The notes beneath the pieces are model-generated. The model was not told the DNA's origin. It did not search any database and was given only the letters and a program-made list of their open reading frames with translations. From Pedobacter sp. KBW06 (lineage in GTDB: Bacteria > Bacteroidota > Bacteroidia > Sphingobacteriales > Sphingobacteriaceae), in assembly GCF_003852525.1 (NCBI RefSeq), contig NZ_QAJL01000001.1:62001-126000 (forward strand): DNA of 64,000 nt, read 5' to 3'. A program made the translations under genes and the position numbers. This document shows, piece after piece, positions 25,495 to 34,405 of this stretch. How positions within the stretch are numbered: the first letter of the stretch is position 1; each line of letters opens with the position of its first letter.

Positions 25495-25797
25495 TTAAAT
25501 ATCAGATTGGATAATTTTACTTAATTCGTCAAAAGCAATGTCATTGCGCTTGTAATAGGTCCACTGTCCTACCCTGGTGGAAGTCACCAGACCTGCACGC
25601 TGAAGAATAGACAAGTACTCAGAAACGGTAGACTGGGTCAATCCTGCTTTTCTCTGGATCTCCCCTACACAGACACCGATTTCAAAGCCCGATACATGCG
25701 CCTGTTCCGGAAAGCTCGCTTCAGGGTCTTTTAACCACTGCAGGATCTCCAGTCTGGTCTTGTTGGATAGTGCTTTAAATATTTCCAGTTGTTTCAT
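25495..25797 (-). CDS. ArsR-family winged-helix repressor
   Basis: About 100 residues starting MKQLEIFKALSNKTRLEILQWL at 25797; the 12 extra codons of the longer frame rest on a poor start and would overlap an operator. The recognition region is AGLTQSTVSEYLSILQRAGLVTSTRVGQWTYYKRN. Two Cys-free segments replace the metal site of ArsR itself, and a single Cys in EIGVCVGEIQRK is a candidate redox or electrophile sensor. Two identical-format operators lie upstream. It probably represses itself and the OYE gene. Confidence 0.88.
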   Translation of the reverse strand: MKQLEIFKALSNKTRLEILQWLKDPEASFPEQAHVSGFEIGVCVGEIQRKAGLTQSTVSEYLSILQRAGLVTSTRVGQWTYYKRNDIAFDELSKIIQSDI

Positions 25798-25808
25798 GAC
25801 ACAAAGAT

Positions 25809-25828
25809 ATATCGACTTTTTCCGATAT
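25809..25828. promoter_or_regulatory. Proximal ArsR operator, ATATCG-N8-CGATAT
   Basis: ATATCG (25809-25814) and CGATAT (25823-25828) flank 8 bp. It sits 11 bp upstream of the arsR-type ATG, over the expected promoter/leader. An identical-format site lies 56 bp further up. Confidence 0.7.
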
Positions 25829-25864
25829 ACCAATTAATCAGGAAGAGATGACATCCGGATGATA

Positions 25865-25884
25865 ATATCGGTTATTCCCGATAT
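25865..25884. promoter_or_regulatory. Distal ArsR operator, ATATCG-N8-CGATAT
   Basis: ATATCG (25865-25870) and CGATAT (25879-25884) flank 8 bp; the inner bases extend the stem to ATATCGG/CCGATAT. The flank ACCAAT is repeated at both sites. It is also 75 bp upstream of the M28 peptidase start on the other strand. Confidence 0.7.
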
Positions 25885-25958
25885 ACCAATGAACATCTGA
25901 ATGGATTGTCTTATCTTAGCCCGCAGAACCCATTTTAGAAATCTAATCTATATATAAA

Positions 25959-27638
25959 ATGAATCATCCTTTCGCACATAGCCGTTGTTTTCTTTCTGCA
26001 CTTGCGCTGATCTCCATCAGCCTCTGTACCCATGCGCAGCATAAAAGCCCGAAAGCATTAAGTCCCGATTCCGGAGCGATAAAAAGCATCAACGAACAAA
26101 GTTTCGCACAGCACATCCGTGTCCTGACCTCCGACGAGTTTAAAGGCCGCAAGCCTTTCACCATCGGGGAAACCAAAACCATCAGTTACCTGAAAACGGA
26201 ATTTGAAAAATTAGGCCTGAAGCCGGGAAACGGCAATAGCTTTTTCCAGGAAGTGCCAATGGTAGACATCAAATCTATTCCTGAAGAGCAGCTGCTGATC
26301 AAAGGAAAAAACGGATCAGTGACGGCTGGTTATCTGACGGGTTTTGTAGCCGGAACCAAACATGTTGCGCCGGAAGTCAGCATCAGCAATTCCCCCCTGG
26401 TATTTGCAGGTTACGGAATTGTTGCACCGGAATACCACTGGAATGATTATGCCGGCCTGGATGTCAAAGGAAAAACGGTAGTGGTGATGATCAATGATCC
26501 CGGCCTTTCCAATCCTGGTTTATTCAAAGGAAAAAACATGACCTATTACGGTCGCTGGACCTATAAATTTGAGGAAGCTGCCAGACAAGGGGCTACAGGA
26601 ATCCTGATCATTCATGATGATGTCCCGGCAGGATATCCCTGGTCTGTGGTCAGGAGCGGCTGGAACAAATCAAAATTACAACTCGAAGCAGCAGACCAGA
26701 ACAAGTCGAGGGCAACAGTAGAAGGATGGATCAGCCTTGACATTGCCAAACAGATTTTCGCATTGGCAGGTAAGGACGAAAGCCTGTTTAAAGACGCACT
26801 GAAACCTGGTTTTAAACCAGTGGACTTAGGCCTGACCACCTCCCTGAAAATCAAAACCACGATCAAAAGATCGGTATCCAATAATGTACTCGCCCTGATT
26901 CCCGGAACAAAAAGAGCAGACGAAGCATTGATCTACTCGGCACACTGGGACCATTTTGGCGTTGGAGAGATCATCAAAGGCGATTCTGTTTACCATGGTG
27001 CGGTAGACAATGCGACAGGAGTTGCGGCATTGCTGGAACTGGCCGCCGCATTTAAAAACGCAAAGGTAAAACCGGAAAGGTCCGTATTGTTCATCTCCTT
27101 TACCGGAGAGGAACAAGGCTTGCTTGGCTCTGAATATTATGCAAAATATCCGGTATTCCCTGCGCAGAAATCGGTTGCCGACATCAATATGGACATGATG
27201 GGCCTTGCCGGAAAAACCAAAGACATTGTGGTTTACGGATACGGACAATCTGAACTGGAAGATTATGCCGCTTCATCCGCTAAAAAACAAGGCAGGATCA
27301 TCGTTGCCGATCCGGTGCCTTCTTCCGGTTTATATTACCGTTCTGACCATTTCAACTTTGCAAAAGTAGGCATCCCTTCCCTGTTTACAGGTTCCGGGGT
27401 AGACAATGTTACCCATGGTAAAGAATGGGGAATGAAACAGGCCGAAGATTACATCAAAACCAGATACCACTCTCCGCAGGACAGCTTTGATGAAAAAACA
27501 TGGGACATGAGCGGCATGGTAGAAGACGTTCGTTTGTTGTTCGACATGGGCTTTCGTTTAAGCACTGAAAAAGGCTTCCCGCAATGGAAAACCGGCTCAG
27601 AATTTAAAGCCATCAGAGAGAAAAAGAAATCGAAATAA
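25959..27638 (+). CDS. Secreted M28-family aminopeptidase with PA domain
   Basis: The 559-residue product has a signal peptide (about 26 residues). A protease-associated domain is inserted at about 130-280 (FAGYGIVAPEYHWNDYAGLDVKGKTVVVMINDPG). The M28 zinc site reads SAHWDHFG (His, Asp), HGAVDNATGVAALLELA (bridging Asp), TGEEQGLLGSEYYA (catalytic Glu), and a C-terminal YRSDHFNFAKVGIP His. It should remove N-terminal residues from peptides in the periplasm or outside. Confidence 0.92.
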   Translation: MNHPFAHSRCFLSALALISISLCTHAQHKSPKALSPDSGAIKSINEQSFAQHIRVLTSDEFKGRKPFTIGETKTISYLKTEFEKLGLKPGNGNSFFQEVPMVDIKSIPEEQLLIKGKNGSVTAGYLTGFVAGTKHVAPEVSISNSPLVFAGYGIVAPEYHWNDYAGLDVKGKTVVVMINDPGLSNPGLFKGKNMTYYGRWTYKFEEAARQGATGILIIHDDVPAGYPWSVVRSGWNKSKLQLEAADQNKSRATVEGWISLDIAKQIFALAGKDESLFKDALKPGFKPVDLGLTTSLKIKTTIKRSVSNNVLALIPGTKRADEALIYSAHWDHFGVGEIIKGDSVYHGAVDNATGVAALLELAAAFKNAKVKPERSVLFISFTGEEQGLLGSEYYAKYPVFPAQKSVADINMDMMGLAGKTKDIVVYGYGQSELEDYAASSAKKQGRIIVADPVPSSGLYYRSDHFNFAKVGIPSLFTGSGVDNVTHGKEWGMKQAEDYIKTRYHSPQDSFDEKTWDMSGMVEDVRLLFDMGFRLSTEKGFPQWKTGSEFKAIREKKKSK

Positions 27639-27716
27639 AATGTAATTTATTTTATCGTAAGGAACATTATTGTATTTAGATTAGTGTAAATAAATCACTC
27701 TATAATCTAAATTAAT

Positions 27717-28988
27717 ATGATTCGAAAATTCGATTTCAAAATGCTGGGAGTTATCCTCTCGGCGGGCATTCTCCTGTCTTCCTGCTCAAAAGATAAGATC
27801 GGCAAAGACAATAACCAGGTCCTGGCCAATTCAAAAAGCAGCATTGTGTCGGTACAACGCAATGCTGCCGGAGAACAAACCATTACCCGGCGCATCAATG
27901 CAAGTCCTCAGGGTTTTATGCAGGACATGAGCTCAGGAAATTATAGTAATGATCCTTCTTATGTGATCGGCTCCTATAATTTGCCCGGCCCGCAATACCA
28001 CCTTTACAGGTGCAGATTTGACCATGCTGACATCCCCAATGATAAAATCACCAATGTAAAGTTAAACCTCACCATTCAGCCCAGCATTTACAGCAGCAGC
28101 AATCCTTCCTATGTGCAGGTGCAGATTCCATACGCTTCCTGCAATACTTCCGTGCCCTGGGGAACACCTACCCAGGCCCAGTATGCGGCTTTAAAAAGCT
28201 GTATTGAGAACGCCTATCTCGTGACCACCTATAGCGTGGCCACCGGTGCAGTACAGGCATTTTATCAAAGAGATTTCAATACCGCAACCAGTCCGAGTCT
28301 GGCCACATTACTGCAAAGCCCAACCAGCTTTACTTTTGGCATGTTTTCTCTCCTGAGCAGCAATGCCGTCAGGATCGCTTCAGTCACTGTAGATGTAACC
28401 TATACGGCCACTGTTAATACGGGAACCTTTGGCGATATGGCAGGAATGGATTTCGAACCCTCAACAGGCAAAGCCTATTTCTGGGACCGCTCGGGAAAAG
28501 TAACCAGCTCCAATACGCGCAGCGCAGTAGATGGACAGGTACAAACCTATACCCTGCCTTCCGGTAAAAGCTATACCAACGTTGTGGATATGGCAATTGC
28601 CACCAGCGGTAAAAGTTACGTCTGGTATAAAGACGGAACCATGTCTGTTGGCAACAGCATCAGCAATTTAGGGAATTTTGTAGCCCCGAAACCCTATACT
28701 TTACCTGCCGGAAAAAGCCCTGCTGACATTGCAGGAATAGCAATTTCAGCAAGCAATGGCCGCTGTTATGCCTTTTACAAAAACGGCACCTATTCTGAAG
28801 GCAATTCAACAAGTTTGGGGGCATATGCAGGTCCTCAAAGCTATTCGCTTCCTGCGGGAAAAACCTTTACAGATATTCTGGCCATAGGCGATGGATCATC
28901 GAGCGCCTTAAACTTTACGGCCTGGTATTCGGATAATACAGTATCTGCAGGGCCTCCGTCAAATCTGGGCGCGCAAATCATCAACTAG
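27717..28988 (+). CDS. Lipoprotein with four ~45-residue propeller-like repeats
   Basis: The 423-residue protein has a lipoprotein signal ending in LLSSC. The N-terminal 200 residues contain a beta-rich domain with paired Cys. From about residue 235, four repeats follow, each with a (V/I)xxMA/I segment, Gly-x-x-Y-x-(F/W)-(Y/K)-x-(D/N)-G-T, and (Y)-x-L-P-(A/S)-G-K. This looks like tectonin- or hemopexin-like blades, possibly a partial propeller. An inverted repeat ATTTAGATT...AATCTAAAT (27674-27712) lies just upstream. Function unknown; surface binding is plausible. Confidence 0.7.
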   Translation: MIRKFDFKMLGVILSAGILLSSCSKDKIGKDNNQVLANSKSSIVSVQRNAAGEQTITRRINASPQGFMQDMSSGNYSNDPSYVIGSYNLPGPQYHLYRCRFDHADIPNDKITNVKLNLTIQPSIYSSSNPSYVQVQIPYASCNTSVPWGTPTQAQYAALKSCIENAYLVTTYSVATGAVQAFYQRDFNTATSPSLATLLQSPTSFTFGMFSLLSSNAVRIASVTVDVTYTATVNTGTFGDMAGMDFEPSTGKAYFWDRSGKVTSSNTRSAVDGQVQTYTLPSGKSYTNVVDMAIATSGKSYVWYKDGTMSVGNSISNLGNFVAPKPYTLPAGKSPADIAGIAISASNGRCYAFYKNGTYSEGNSTSLGAYAGPQSYSLPAGKTFTDILAIGDGSSSALNFTAWYSDNTVSAGPPSNLGAQIIN

Positions 28989-29013
28989 ATAAAGGCTTAA
29001 ATTTCAATAGCAT

Positions 29014-29046
29014 AAAAAAGCTGATCATTACTGATCAGCTTTTTTT
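29014..29046 (+). terminator. Rho-independent terminator
   Basis: AAAAAAGCTGATCA (29014-29027) pairs with TGATCAGCTTTTTT (29032-29045) around TTAC. It follows the repeat lipoprotein gene by 25 bp. Confidence 0.92.
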
Positions 29047-29059
29047 GTAAGGAATTACC

Positions 29060-29154
29060 AGGTAGTCCCTGCAAAATCTTAATCCTCCGGCAGAATTTTA
29101 AACCTCTTACAGGATCTCAACCCTCCCGCAGCATCTTAAAGGAAAGACCATCCG
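29060..29154 (-). repeat. 19-bp imperfect tandem repeat downstream of the HD-domain gene
   Basis: Five contiguous 19-bp units lie at 29136-29154, 29117-29135, 29098-29116, 29079-29097 and 29060-29078 (reading along the minus strand). The first four end in TAA, TGA, TAA and TAA. The unit is like GATCCTGTAAGAGGTTTAA. The period is 1 modulo 3, so the stops fall in rotating frames. The array starts about 17 bp after the stop of the minus-strand HD-domain gene. Confidence 0.65.
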
Positions 29155-29171
29155 CAGTAAAGCATGCGATT

Positions 29172-29822
29172 TTATTCAGACCATGGAGAATGCAGGATAC
29201 AATTGCAGAAGTTTTTATGCTGGAAACCAGGGATCATATAGCCACATACATCTGCTTTGATGTTGCCGAAGGTTGTCTCCGTTTTATGTTTAAAGCCCTC
29301 AAAGAAGGTTGGAATGATCTTTTCTTTGAAATTGTTTCTCGGAAATGCAGTGACAATCGCTTCCCTGTTTTCCGTACTCAGGTGTTCATATCCCTCTCCC
29401 ATCACATCCAGTCCTACACCGGAATACAGTAAAGCAACTTCTGATTCTTTATGCTCTGCAATGCCAATGGTGGTGTGCAGGGCAATCGTATCCCATACCA
29501 GTTGCTGGGCTGCTGCAGGCAAACCATGGCTTTTCAGGAAATCCCTCGCCGCATTGGCGCCGTCTACCTCAAAACGCTTGTCGGCACTGCTGTAATGAGG
29601 TACCAGGCCCAGGTCATGAAATACAGCGCTGACATACAGTAACTCTGCATCATAACTGATTTGGTTTCGTTTCCCGTTTAGCGAAGCGAACAGAAAGACC
29701 CTGAGGGAATGGTTATAAATGAATTCTGTTCCATGTGTCAGCAGCAGTTCTGTAGCCTGACTGGCAATACTGGAATCGGGAATAGAGATTCCCGCGATGG
29801 ATTTAATTTTGTTTACAGACAT
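29172..29822 (-). CDS. HD-domain phosphohydrolase-like protein
   Basis: The 216-residue protein has the HD metal site: NHSLRVFLFA (first His), VSAVFHDLGL (His-Asp pair), WDTIALHTT (His) and SGVGLDVMGEG (Asp). The layout is like that of the cyanamide hydratase/HD family of small-molecule hydrolases rather than of nucleotide second-messenger enzymes. It lies 66 bp downstream of an AraC regulator gene on the same strand, which may control it. Confidence 0.82.
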   Translation of the reverse strand: MSVNKIKSIAGISIPDSSIASQATELLLTHGTEFIYNHSLRVFLFASLNGKRNQISYDAELLYVSAVFHDLGLVPHYSSADKRFEVDGANAARDFLKSHGLPAAAQQLVWDTIALHTTIGIAEHKESEVALLYSGVGLDVMGEGYEHLSTENREAIVTAFPRNNFKEKIIPTFFEGFKHKTETTFGNIKADVCGYMIPGFQHKNFCNCILHSPWSE

Positions 29823-29888
29823 AATGAATTGATTTGTAAGACAAAATTAAGCCGGCAACAGGCCTCATGGAATGCTAAAAACCGTCAA

Positions 29889-30758
29889 TCACATGCCAAT
29901 TTTAACGAAATTAGCCCGATACTCATTCGGTGAACTTCCTGCATGCTTTTTGAAGAAATGGCTGAACTGGTCCGGGCTGCTGAAATTCAGTTCGTAGGCA
30001 ATGTCTTTCACCGGTCTGGAGGAAAACTGAAGGTAACGCCGCGCTTCCGCAATCAACTGACCATTAATAATTTCCTTAGGGCCCATCCGGCTGCAACGCC
30101 TGCAGACATCCCCCAGCTTTCGGGTGGAGATCCCCAGTTCTTTTGCAAATGCCGCAACCTCATGTGTGTGTTTATATTTTTCAGATACCGAAGCCATAAA
30201 CTGCCGGTACAATTGTTTTTCATGACTGTCATAGGCGCTGACCAGGGCAGCGTTCAAATTCGCAATCTTAATCATGATCACCTTGAGATAAGCAGCAAGC
30301 GCATCCAGCTTATTGATATAATCTGCGGCAGTAAACTCCGCATAAAGGATCTCAAATAAGGTGATCAGCTCCCTGTTTTCTCCGCCAGGCATGGGCAAAT
30401 GCTGATTGCTGGCCGCATTGTCAAACAAGACGGATTTGCAGTTGTTCGCACTTGCAGGGCTTTTCTCCCAGAAACAATCCCCGAAACTGAGCTCATAGCC
30501 ATTCACAACGCTGCCCGGTAAAAAAGCAAACAACTGACCTTTAGAAAGCAGGAAAAACTCATGACCGGAGATGGGATAAGTATGCCCGTCTATCTGAATG
30601 CCCCCTGTTCCTTCCAGAATTAAAAAAATTCTATGGTAACTGATGCTGCAAAGCGCCGTTTCCGGAACGGTATGCGCATTCATAAACCCGACTGAAAAAG
30701 AATCTTTCAGCTCCTGATCCTGAATTATGGGTAGAAAGGAATGTTCAGCAATGCTCAT
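29889..30758 (-). CDS. AraC-family transcriptional regulator
   Basis: The 289-residue protein has an N-terminal cupin domain (ILEGTGGIQIDGHTYPISGHEFFLLSKGQLFAF) and a C-terminal double helix-turn-helix (AFAKELGISTRKLGDVCRRCSRMGPKEII and IAYELNFSSPDQFSHFFKKHAGSSPNEYR). It precedes the HD-domain gene. Effector unknown; the two genes may form an operon. Confidence 0.88.
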   Translation of the reverse strand: MSIAEHSFLPIIQDQELKDSFSVGFMNAHTVPETALCSISYHRIFLILEGTGGIQIDGHTYPISGHEFFLLSKGQLFAFLPGSVVNGYELSFGDCFWEKSPASANNCKSVLFDNAASNQHLPMPGGENRELITLFEILYAEFTAADYINKLDALAAYLKVIMIKIANLNAALVSAYDSHEKQLYRQFMASVSEKYKHTHEVAAFAKELGISTRKLGDVCRRCSRMGPKEIINGQLIAEARRYLQFSSRPVKDIAYELNFSSPDQFSHFFKKHAGSSPNEYRANFVKIGM

Positions 30759-30921
30759 TATTTAACAAAGTTACGGATTATCCAGACCGAAAATGCAGCA
30801 ACATAGCCAACTGTCCCCTCATCCGTAACAATCATTTAATACCGCATTAAAACTAAGGTATTCTTCAAAATCTAACTTGCTGTTAATTAATTAAAAACCA
30901 GTTTGGCCCCAATCGTTCAAA

Positions 30922-32559
30922 ATGAAAATAGCAGAAAACAAGTTGTATTTAATCCTGATTATACTCGTTATTATCGCCAGCGCCACTGCCCTTTTTGGTG
31001 ATTTAATGGAACCCGATGGCGCACTATATGCCGCGATTGCCAAAACCATGGTTTTAAAAAACGACTGGATCAACCTGTACCTGCGTGATGTTGACTGGCT
31101 GGACAAGCCCCACCTGACCTTCTGGCTCGCGGCAGCATCTTATAAAATTTTTGGCATTTCTGCCTTCGCCTATAAGCTTCCTTCATTTCTTGCCGGATTA
31201 TTGGGTTGCTGGTACCTATATCTTTTTACAAAGGCAATTTATGATCAGAAAACAGCATTGATCAGCGTACTGATCTTTAGCACTGCGCTCCACCTGATCA
31301 TCTCCAGCTTTGATGTACGGGCGGAGACTTACATCACGGCCTTTGTCATCGCCAGCATTTACCACTATTACAAAGCCCATCAGCAGGGTTTCCGGCATAT
31401 CGTTGCGGGTTCATTTTTTGCCGCATGCGCGATCATGATCAAAGGCATCTTTGTATTGATCCCTATTTTTGCCGGTTTCTTTATTTACTGGGCGGTCAGC
31501 AAACAGTATAAGGAAATTCTGAAACCAAAATGGTGGATCGCCCTGCTCCTGATTTTAATCTTCATCAGTCCGGAGCTCTATGCTTTATATGTGCAATTCG
31601 ACCTGCATCCTGAAAAGATCGTATTCGGGCAACAAGGTGTTTCCGGACTTCGGTTTTTCTTTTGGGACAGTCAGTTCGGACGCTTTTTCAACAGTGGCCC
31701 GATCAAAGGAAAGGGGGACGTTTCTTTCTTCTTCCATACCACCTTATGGGCATTCCTCCCCTGGTCAGTCTTGTTTTATACCGCCATTGCTCAATTGGTG
31801 AAAAAGAAAAACAGGGATCAGATCCCTATGGAAGGCATCATCATCTGGGCAAGTGCCTTGGTTTCCTTTCTCATTTTTTCTCTTTCCAAATTCCAGCTGC
31901 CGCATTATATTCTGCTCATTTTCCCACAGTTTTCGATCCTTACCGCAGTTTACCTCTGCCATCTCGAATCAAAAGGAATAAAGATATTTTTCAGGATTCA
32001 GAATGTTCTTTTCCTGCTCATTACAGTGCTCCTTTCCTCAATTGCACTGCTCTTTCATGTTCCTTCTCCATTTCTCTGCATCGGGAGCTTACTGTTCCTT
32101 CTGATCCTCGCCTTTGTATTGTTTAAAGGCACCTCCGTACAGACCATCATGGCAAGAAGCACTTTGCTTTCCATTTCCCTGATGGGATTTCTTTATCTAT
32201 TCTTTTATCCTGCTCTTCTGGAATACCAGGCAGGGATGAAGGCAGGGAAATGGCTGCAGGAACAATATCCCGGAACACAGGCAAAGGTCCTGATGTCTTC
32301 CTCAGATGCCTTTGATTTTTATGCGCCCGGAGAGGTCGGCTACCTGTACAGCTATGAAGCGCTGGAAAAAGAAAAAAGGGACAAGAGCATGGTCGTTTAT
32401 GTTCCGGAAGCAGAATTTTCCGTCCTGAGAACAATTTACCATGCTCAGATTCTGAAAAGCTTTGACTATTTCCACATCACGAGGCTAAAACCGAAATTCC
32501 TCAACTATCAGACCCGAAACCAGGTACTGGAGCGTTTCTATCTCGTTAAGATCCATTGA
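30922..32559 (+). CDS. ArnT/PMT-like GT39-family membrane glycosyltransferase
   Basis: The 545-residue protein has about twelve hydrophobic segments. Near the start is DLMEPDGALYAAIAKTMVLKNDW, with the Glu-Pro-Asp pattern of the first periplasmic loop in dolichyl/undecaprenyl-phosphate sugar transferases. RDVDWLDKPHLTFWL carries the conserved D-K-P-P-L-like block (here DKPHL). It should transfer a lipid-linked sugar on the periplasmic face, for example to lipid A. The 3' end of the gene forms the first copy of a 22-bp repeat. Confidence 0.85.
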   Translation: MKIAENKLYLILIILVIIASATALFGDLMEPDGALYAAIAKTMVLKNDWINLYLRDVDWLDKPHLTFWLAAASYKIFGISAFAYKLPSFLAGLLGCWYLYLFTKAIYDQKTALISVLIFSTALHLIISSFDVRAETYITAFVIASIYHYYKAHQQGFRHIVAGSFFAACAIMIKGIFVLIPIFAGFFIYWAVSKQYKEILKPKWWIALLLILIFISPELYALYVQFDLHPEKIVFGQQGVSGLRFFFWDSQFGRFFNSGPIKGKGDVSFFFHTTLWAFLPWSVLFYTAIAQLVKKKNRDQIPMEGIIIWASALVSFLIFSLSKFQLPHYILLIFPQFSILTAVYLCHLESKGIKIFFRIQNVLFLLITVLLSSIALLFHVPSPFLCIGSLLFLLILAFVLFKGTSVQTIMARSTLLSISLMGFLYLFFYPALLEYQAGMKAGKWLQEQYPGTQAKVLMSSSDAFDFYAPGEVGYLYSYEALEKEKRDKSMVVYVPEAEFSVLRTIYHAQILKSFDYFHITRLKPKFLNYQTRNQVLERFYLVKIH

Positions 32560-32632
32560 GGAAAAGGTTAAAATCCATTAAGGGAACCGTTAAAATCTAT
32601 TGAGGAAAACGCTAAGATCTATTGAGGAACAG
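32545..32632 (+). repeat. 22-bp tandem repeat, four copies, beginning inside the stop codon region of the GT39 gene
   Basis: Copies lie at 32545-32566, 32567-32588, 32589-32610 and 32611-32632. Each contains (A/G)ATC(C/T)ATT(G/A)A followed by GGGAA or GGAAA. The gene's own TGA is in copy 1 (32557-32559); TAA, TGA and TGA occupy the same place in copies 2-4. Because 22 is 1 modulo 3, the first three stops lie in all three reading frames. Confidence 0.85.
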
Positions 32633-32667
32633 CACTTGTCCGGTACAGACTCCGGTCAACAGGGCGG

Positions 32668-33561
32668 CTAATAAGCCAACAGGTTTTCCAGTACTTTTTC
32701 CGATAACCTTATTTTTGCTTCGGCAGTAAAACCGGCAAATTTATCCGTGCTGATGACCCGGTCCATTTTTGCGATTTCGCCTTCAAAAGGCGCCATTCCA
32801 TCTGCATCAAAAATTGCATAAGAAGATTTGTCGGCCGACAACCATTTACTGAAAGCGGCCTTATCGAAGGTCAGTCCCAATGAAGTGTTGATCAGGATCG
32901 AATTCTTTTTCTTATAGCCAAACTCGGTTTCTCCGAGAAGGACGGTATTTTTAGGAAGATGGGTAGTCAGCACATCACAGGTAGCCAGCAGTTCCTGCAG
33001 GGGCAAATAAGTGATCCCCTTTTGCTCCGCGGCCGCTTTCCTGCTCCTGTTATAGTAGAACACCTTCATTCCAAACTGTCCGGCCATTGTAGCGACCATG
33101 CCGCCCAGAGTTCCCAGGCCAATGATTCCTATACTTTTGCCTTTCAATTCGGCAGCATCAGCTTTCCATTGGTACTGTCCTAAACCCTGAAATAAATACA
33201 CCAGTTGGGCGAAGATAAATTCTGCAGCACCTTCATCTCCATAATCCCTCACCCCCTTCACCTGGATGCCCAGTTCCCTCGCTGCTGCGATGTCTACATT
33301 TGCTGCGCTTTCATCATAAAGGCTGCAGCAAAGCCCAATAAATTTTAAAGACGGACAAGCCTGTAGAACTTCCGCAGAAATACTGGTTTTCCAACTCAGC
33401 AGAATGCAATCGCTATCTCCGATTCTTTTAATAATCTCCTCTTTACTGTCCGGGGTATCGTTAAATATAACCAATGGGGATTTCGACAATGCTGATATTT
33501 TCTCTACGATTGGTTCTTTAATTCCACAATCGTCTATCATGGTAATCTGCTTAAACTTCAT
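32668..33561 (-). CDS. D-isomer 2-hydroxyacid dehydrogenase-like protein with altered active site
   Basis: The 297-residue protein has the family's two-domain plan. The NAD site GIIGLGTLGG (145-154) is intact. The catalytic positions are not: the usual N-x-x-R-G block reads NTSLGLTFD (225-233) and the H-x-(G/A)-G-x-T block reads STDKFAGFT (271-279), so the Arg and His used for catalysis are missing. It may bind NAD(H) without hydroxyacid dehydrogenase activity, or use different residues. No operon partner is evident. Confidence 0.82.
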   Translation of the reverse strand: MKFKQITMIDDCGIKEPIVEKISALSKSPLVIFNDTPDSKEEIIKRIGDSDCILLSWKTSISAEVLQACPSLKFIGLCCSLYDESAANVDIAAARELGIQVKGVRDYGDEGAAEFIFAQLVYLFQGLGQYQWKADAAELKGKSIGIIGLGTLGGMVATMAGQFGMKVFYYNRSRKAAAEQKGITYLPLQELLATCDVLTTHLPKNTVLLGETEFGYKKKNSILINTSLGLTFDKAAFSKWLSADKSSYAIFDADGMAPFEGEIAKMDRVISTDKFAGFTAEAKIRLSEKVLENLLAY

Positions 33562-33727
33562 TCGTCAAATATAGCGGATTAATGTTCCGGCATTCCCTGG
33601 AAAGGGCAATTTGACAAAGCAAAAACAACTTGGTTTAATTTTTGATAAAGTCAGGAAACCGGACAAACCATCAGCTTCAAATGAAAAACACCAGTAACTT
33701 CCCATCCTCAGATCAGCACCTTTAAAG

Positions 33728-34402
33728 ATGGACAGGACCATTTCGTTCATCCAGAAACACAAGTATGAATTTCTGCTCTTCGCATTGGTTCAGCACCTGT
33801 TTATTGGGATCTTTATCACAGACCTTCCCAGCTACACGCAAATCATCTGGCCCATCAACATGATCATCCTCGGCCTTGCCAGTGTAGGCCTCTTTTTTGA
33901 AAAAGGAAAGCTCAAGAACAGGATCAGGAACATCTTATTGCTGATGGTTGTTTTGCTGCCCGTTTTCCTTCCCATGTTCGGGAAAAATGAGGGTTATATG
34001 TTTGCCTTAAACCTCATCTTTTCAGGCTTCTTCATTTTCATTTTTTGGGAAATCCTGAAATTCCTGCTCAAACCAAGTTATATCAATGCCGATGTGATCT
34101 CTGCCTCGGCATGCGGATACCTGTTGCTGATAGAAATCAATACCTTTCTTTTTCAGCTCTGCTCTTACGGACATCCGGATTCCTTTAAAGGATTAAATAC
34201 CACCGACCCTGCCAGCACCTTTATGGATTTCGTCTATTTCTGCAGCATTACCATCACGAGTATCGGCTTTGGGGACATTACACCCAACACCCACCATACC
34301 AAACTCATCACCTCACTATTCGGCATCATCGGGCAATTTTATACCGTAGTGCTGGTAGGCATCATCATTAGTAAATTCAGTTCAAAACCAGCTCAACCCT
34401 AA
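33728..34402 (+). CDS. Two-pore-domain-like K+ channel protein
   Basis: The 224-residue membrane protein has about six hydrophobic segments. Near residue 174-185 lies the pore signature TITSIGFGDITP, a variant of T-x-G-Y-G-D, flanked by helices as in the Ion_trans_2 family. Four copies would form the pore. It ends 3 bp before the bestrophin gene, so the two are surely cotranscribed. It may supply K+ flux that balances anion movement. Confidence 0.85.
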   Translation: MDRTISFIQKHKYEFLLFALVQHLFIGIFITDLPSYTQIIWPINMIILGLASVGLFFEKGKLKNRIRNILLLMVVLLPVFLPMFGKNEGYMFALNLIFSGFFIFIFWEILKFLLKPSYINADVISASACGYLLLIEINTFLFQLCSYGHPDSFKGLNTTDPASTFMDFVYFCSITITSIGFGDITPNTHHTKLITSLFGIIGQFYTVVLVGIIISKFSSKPAQP

Positions 34403-34405
34403 ACT

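Noticed and set aside
27673..27695. Fifth Fur-like site before the repeat lipoprotein
   Set aside because: The right arm is out of register by one base compared with the other four sites; kept only as a weak inverted repeat.
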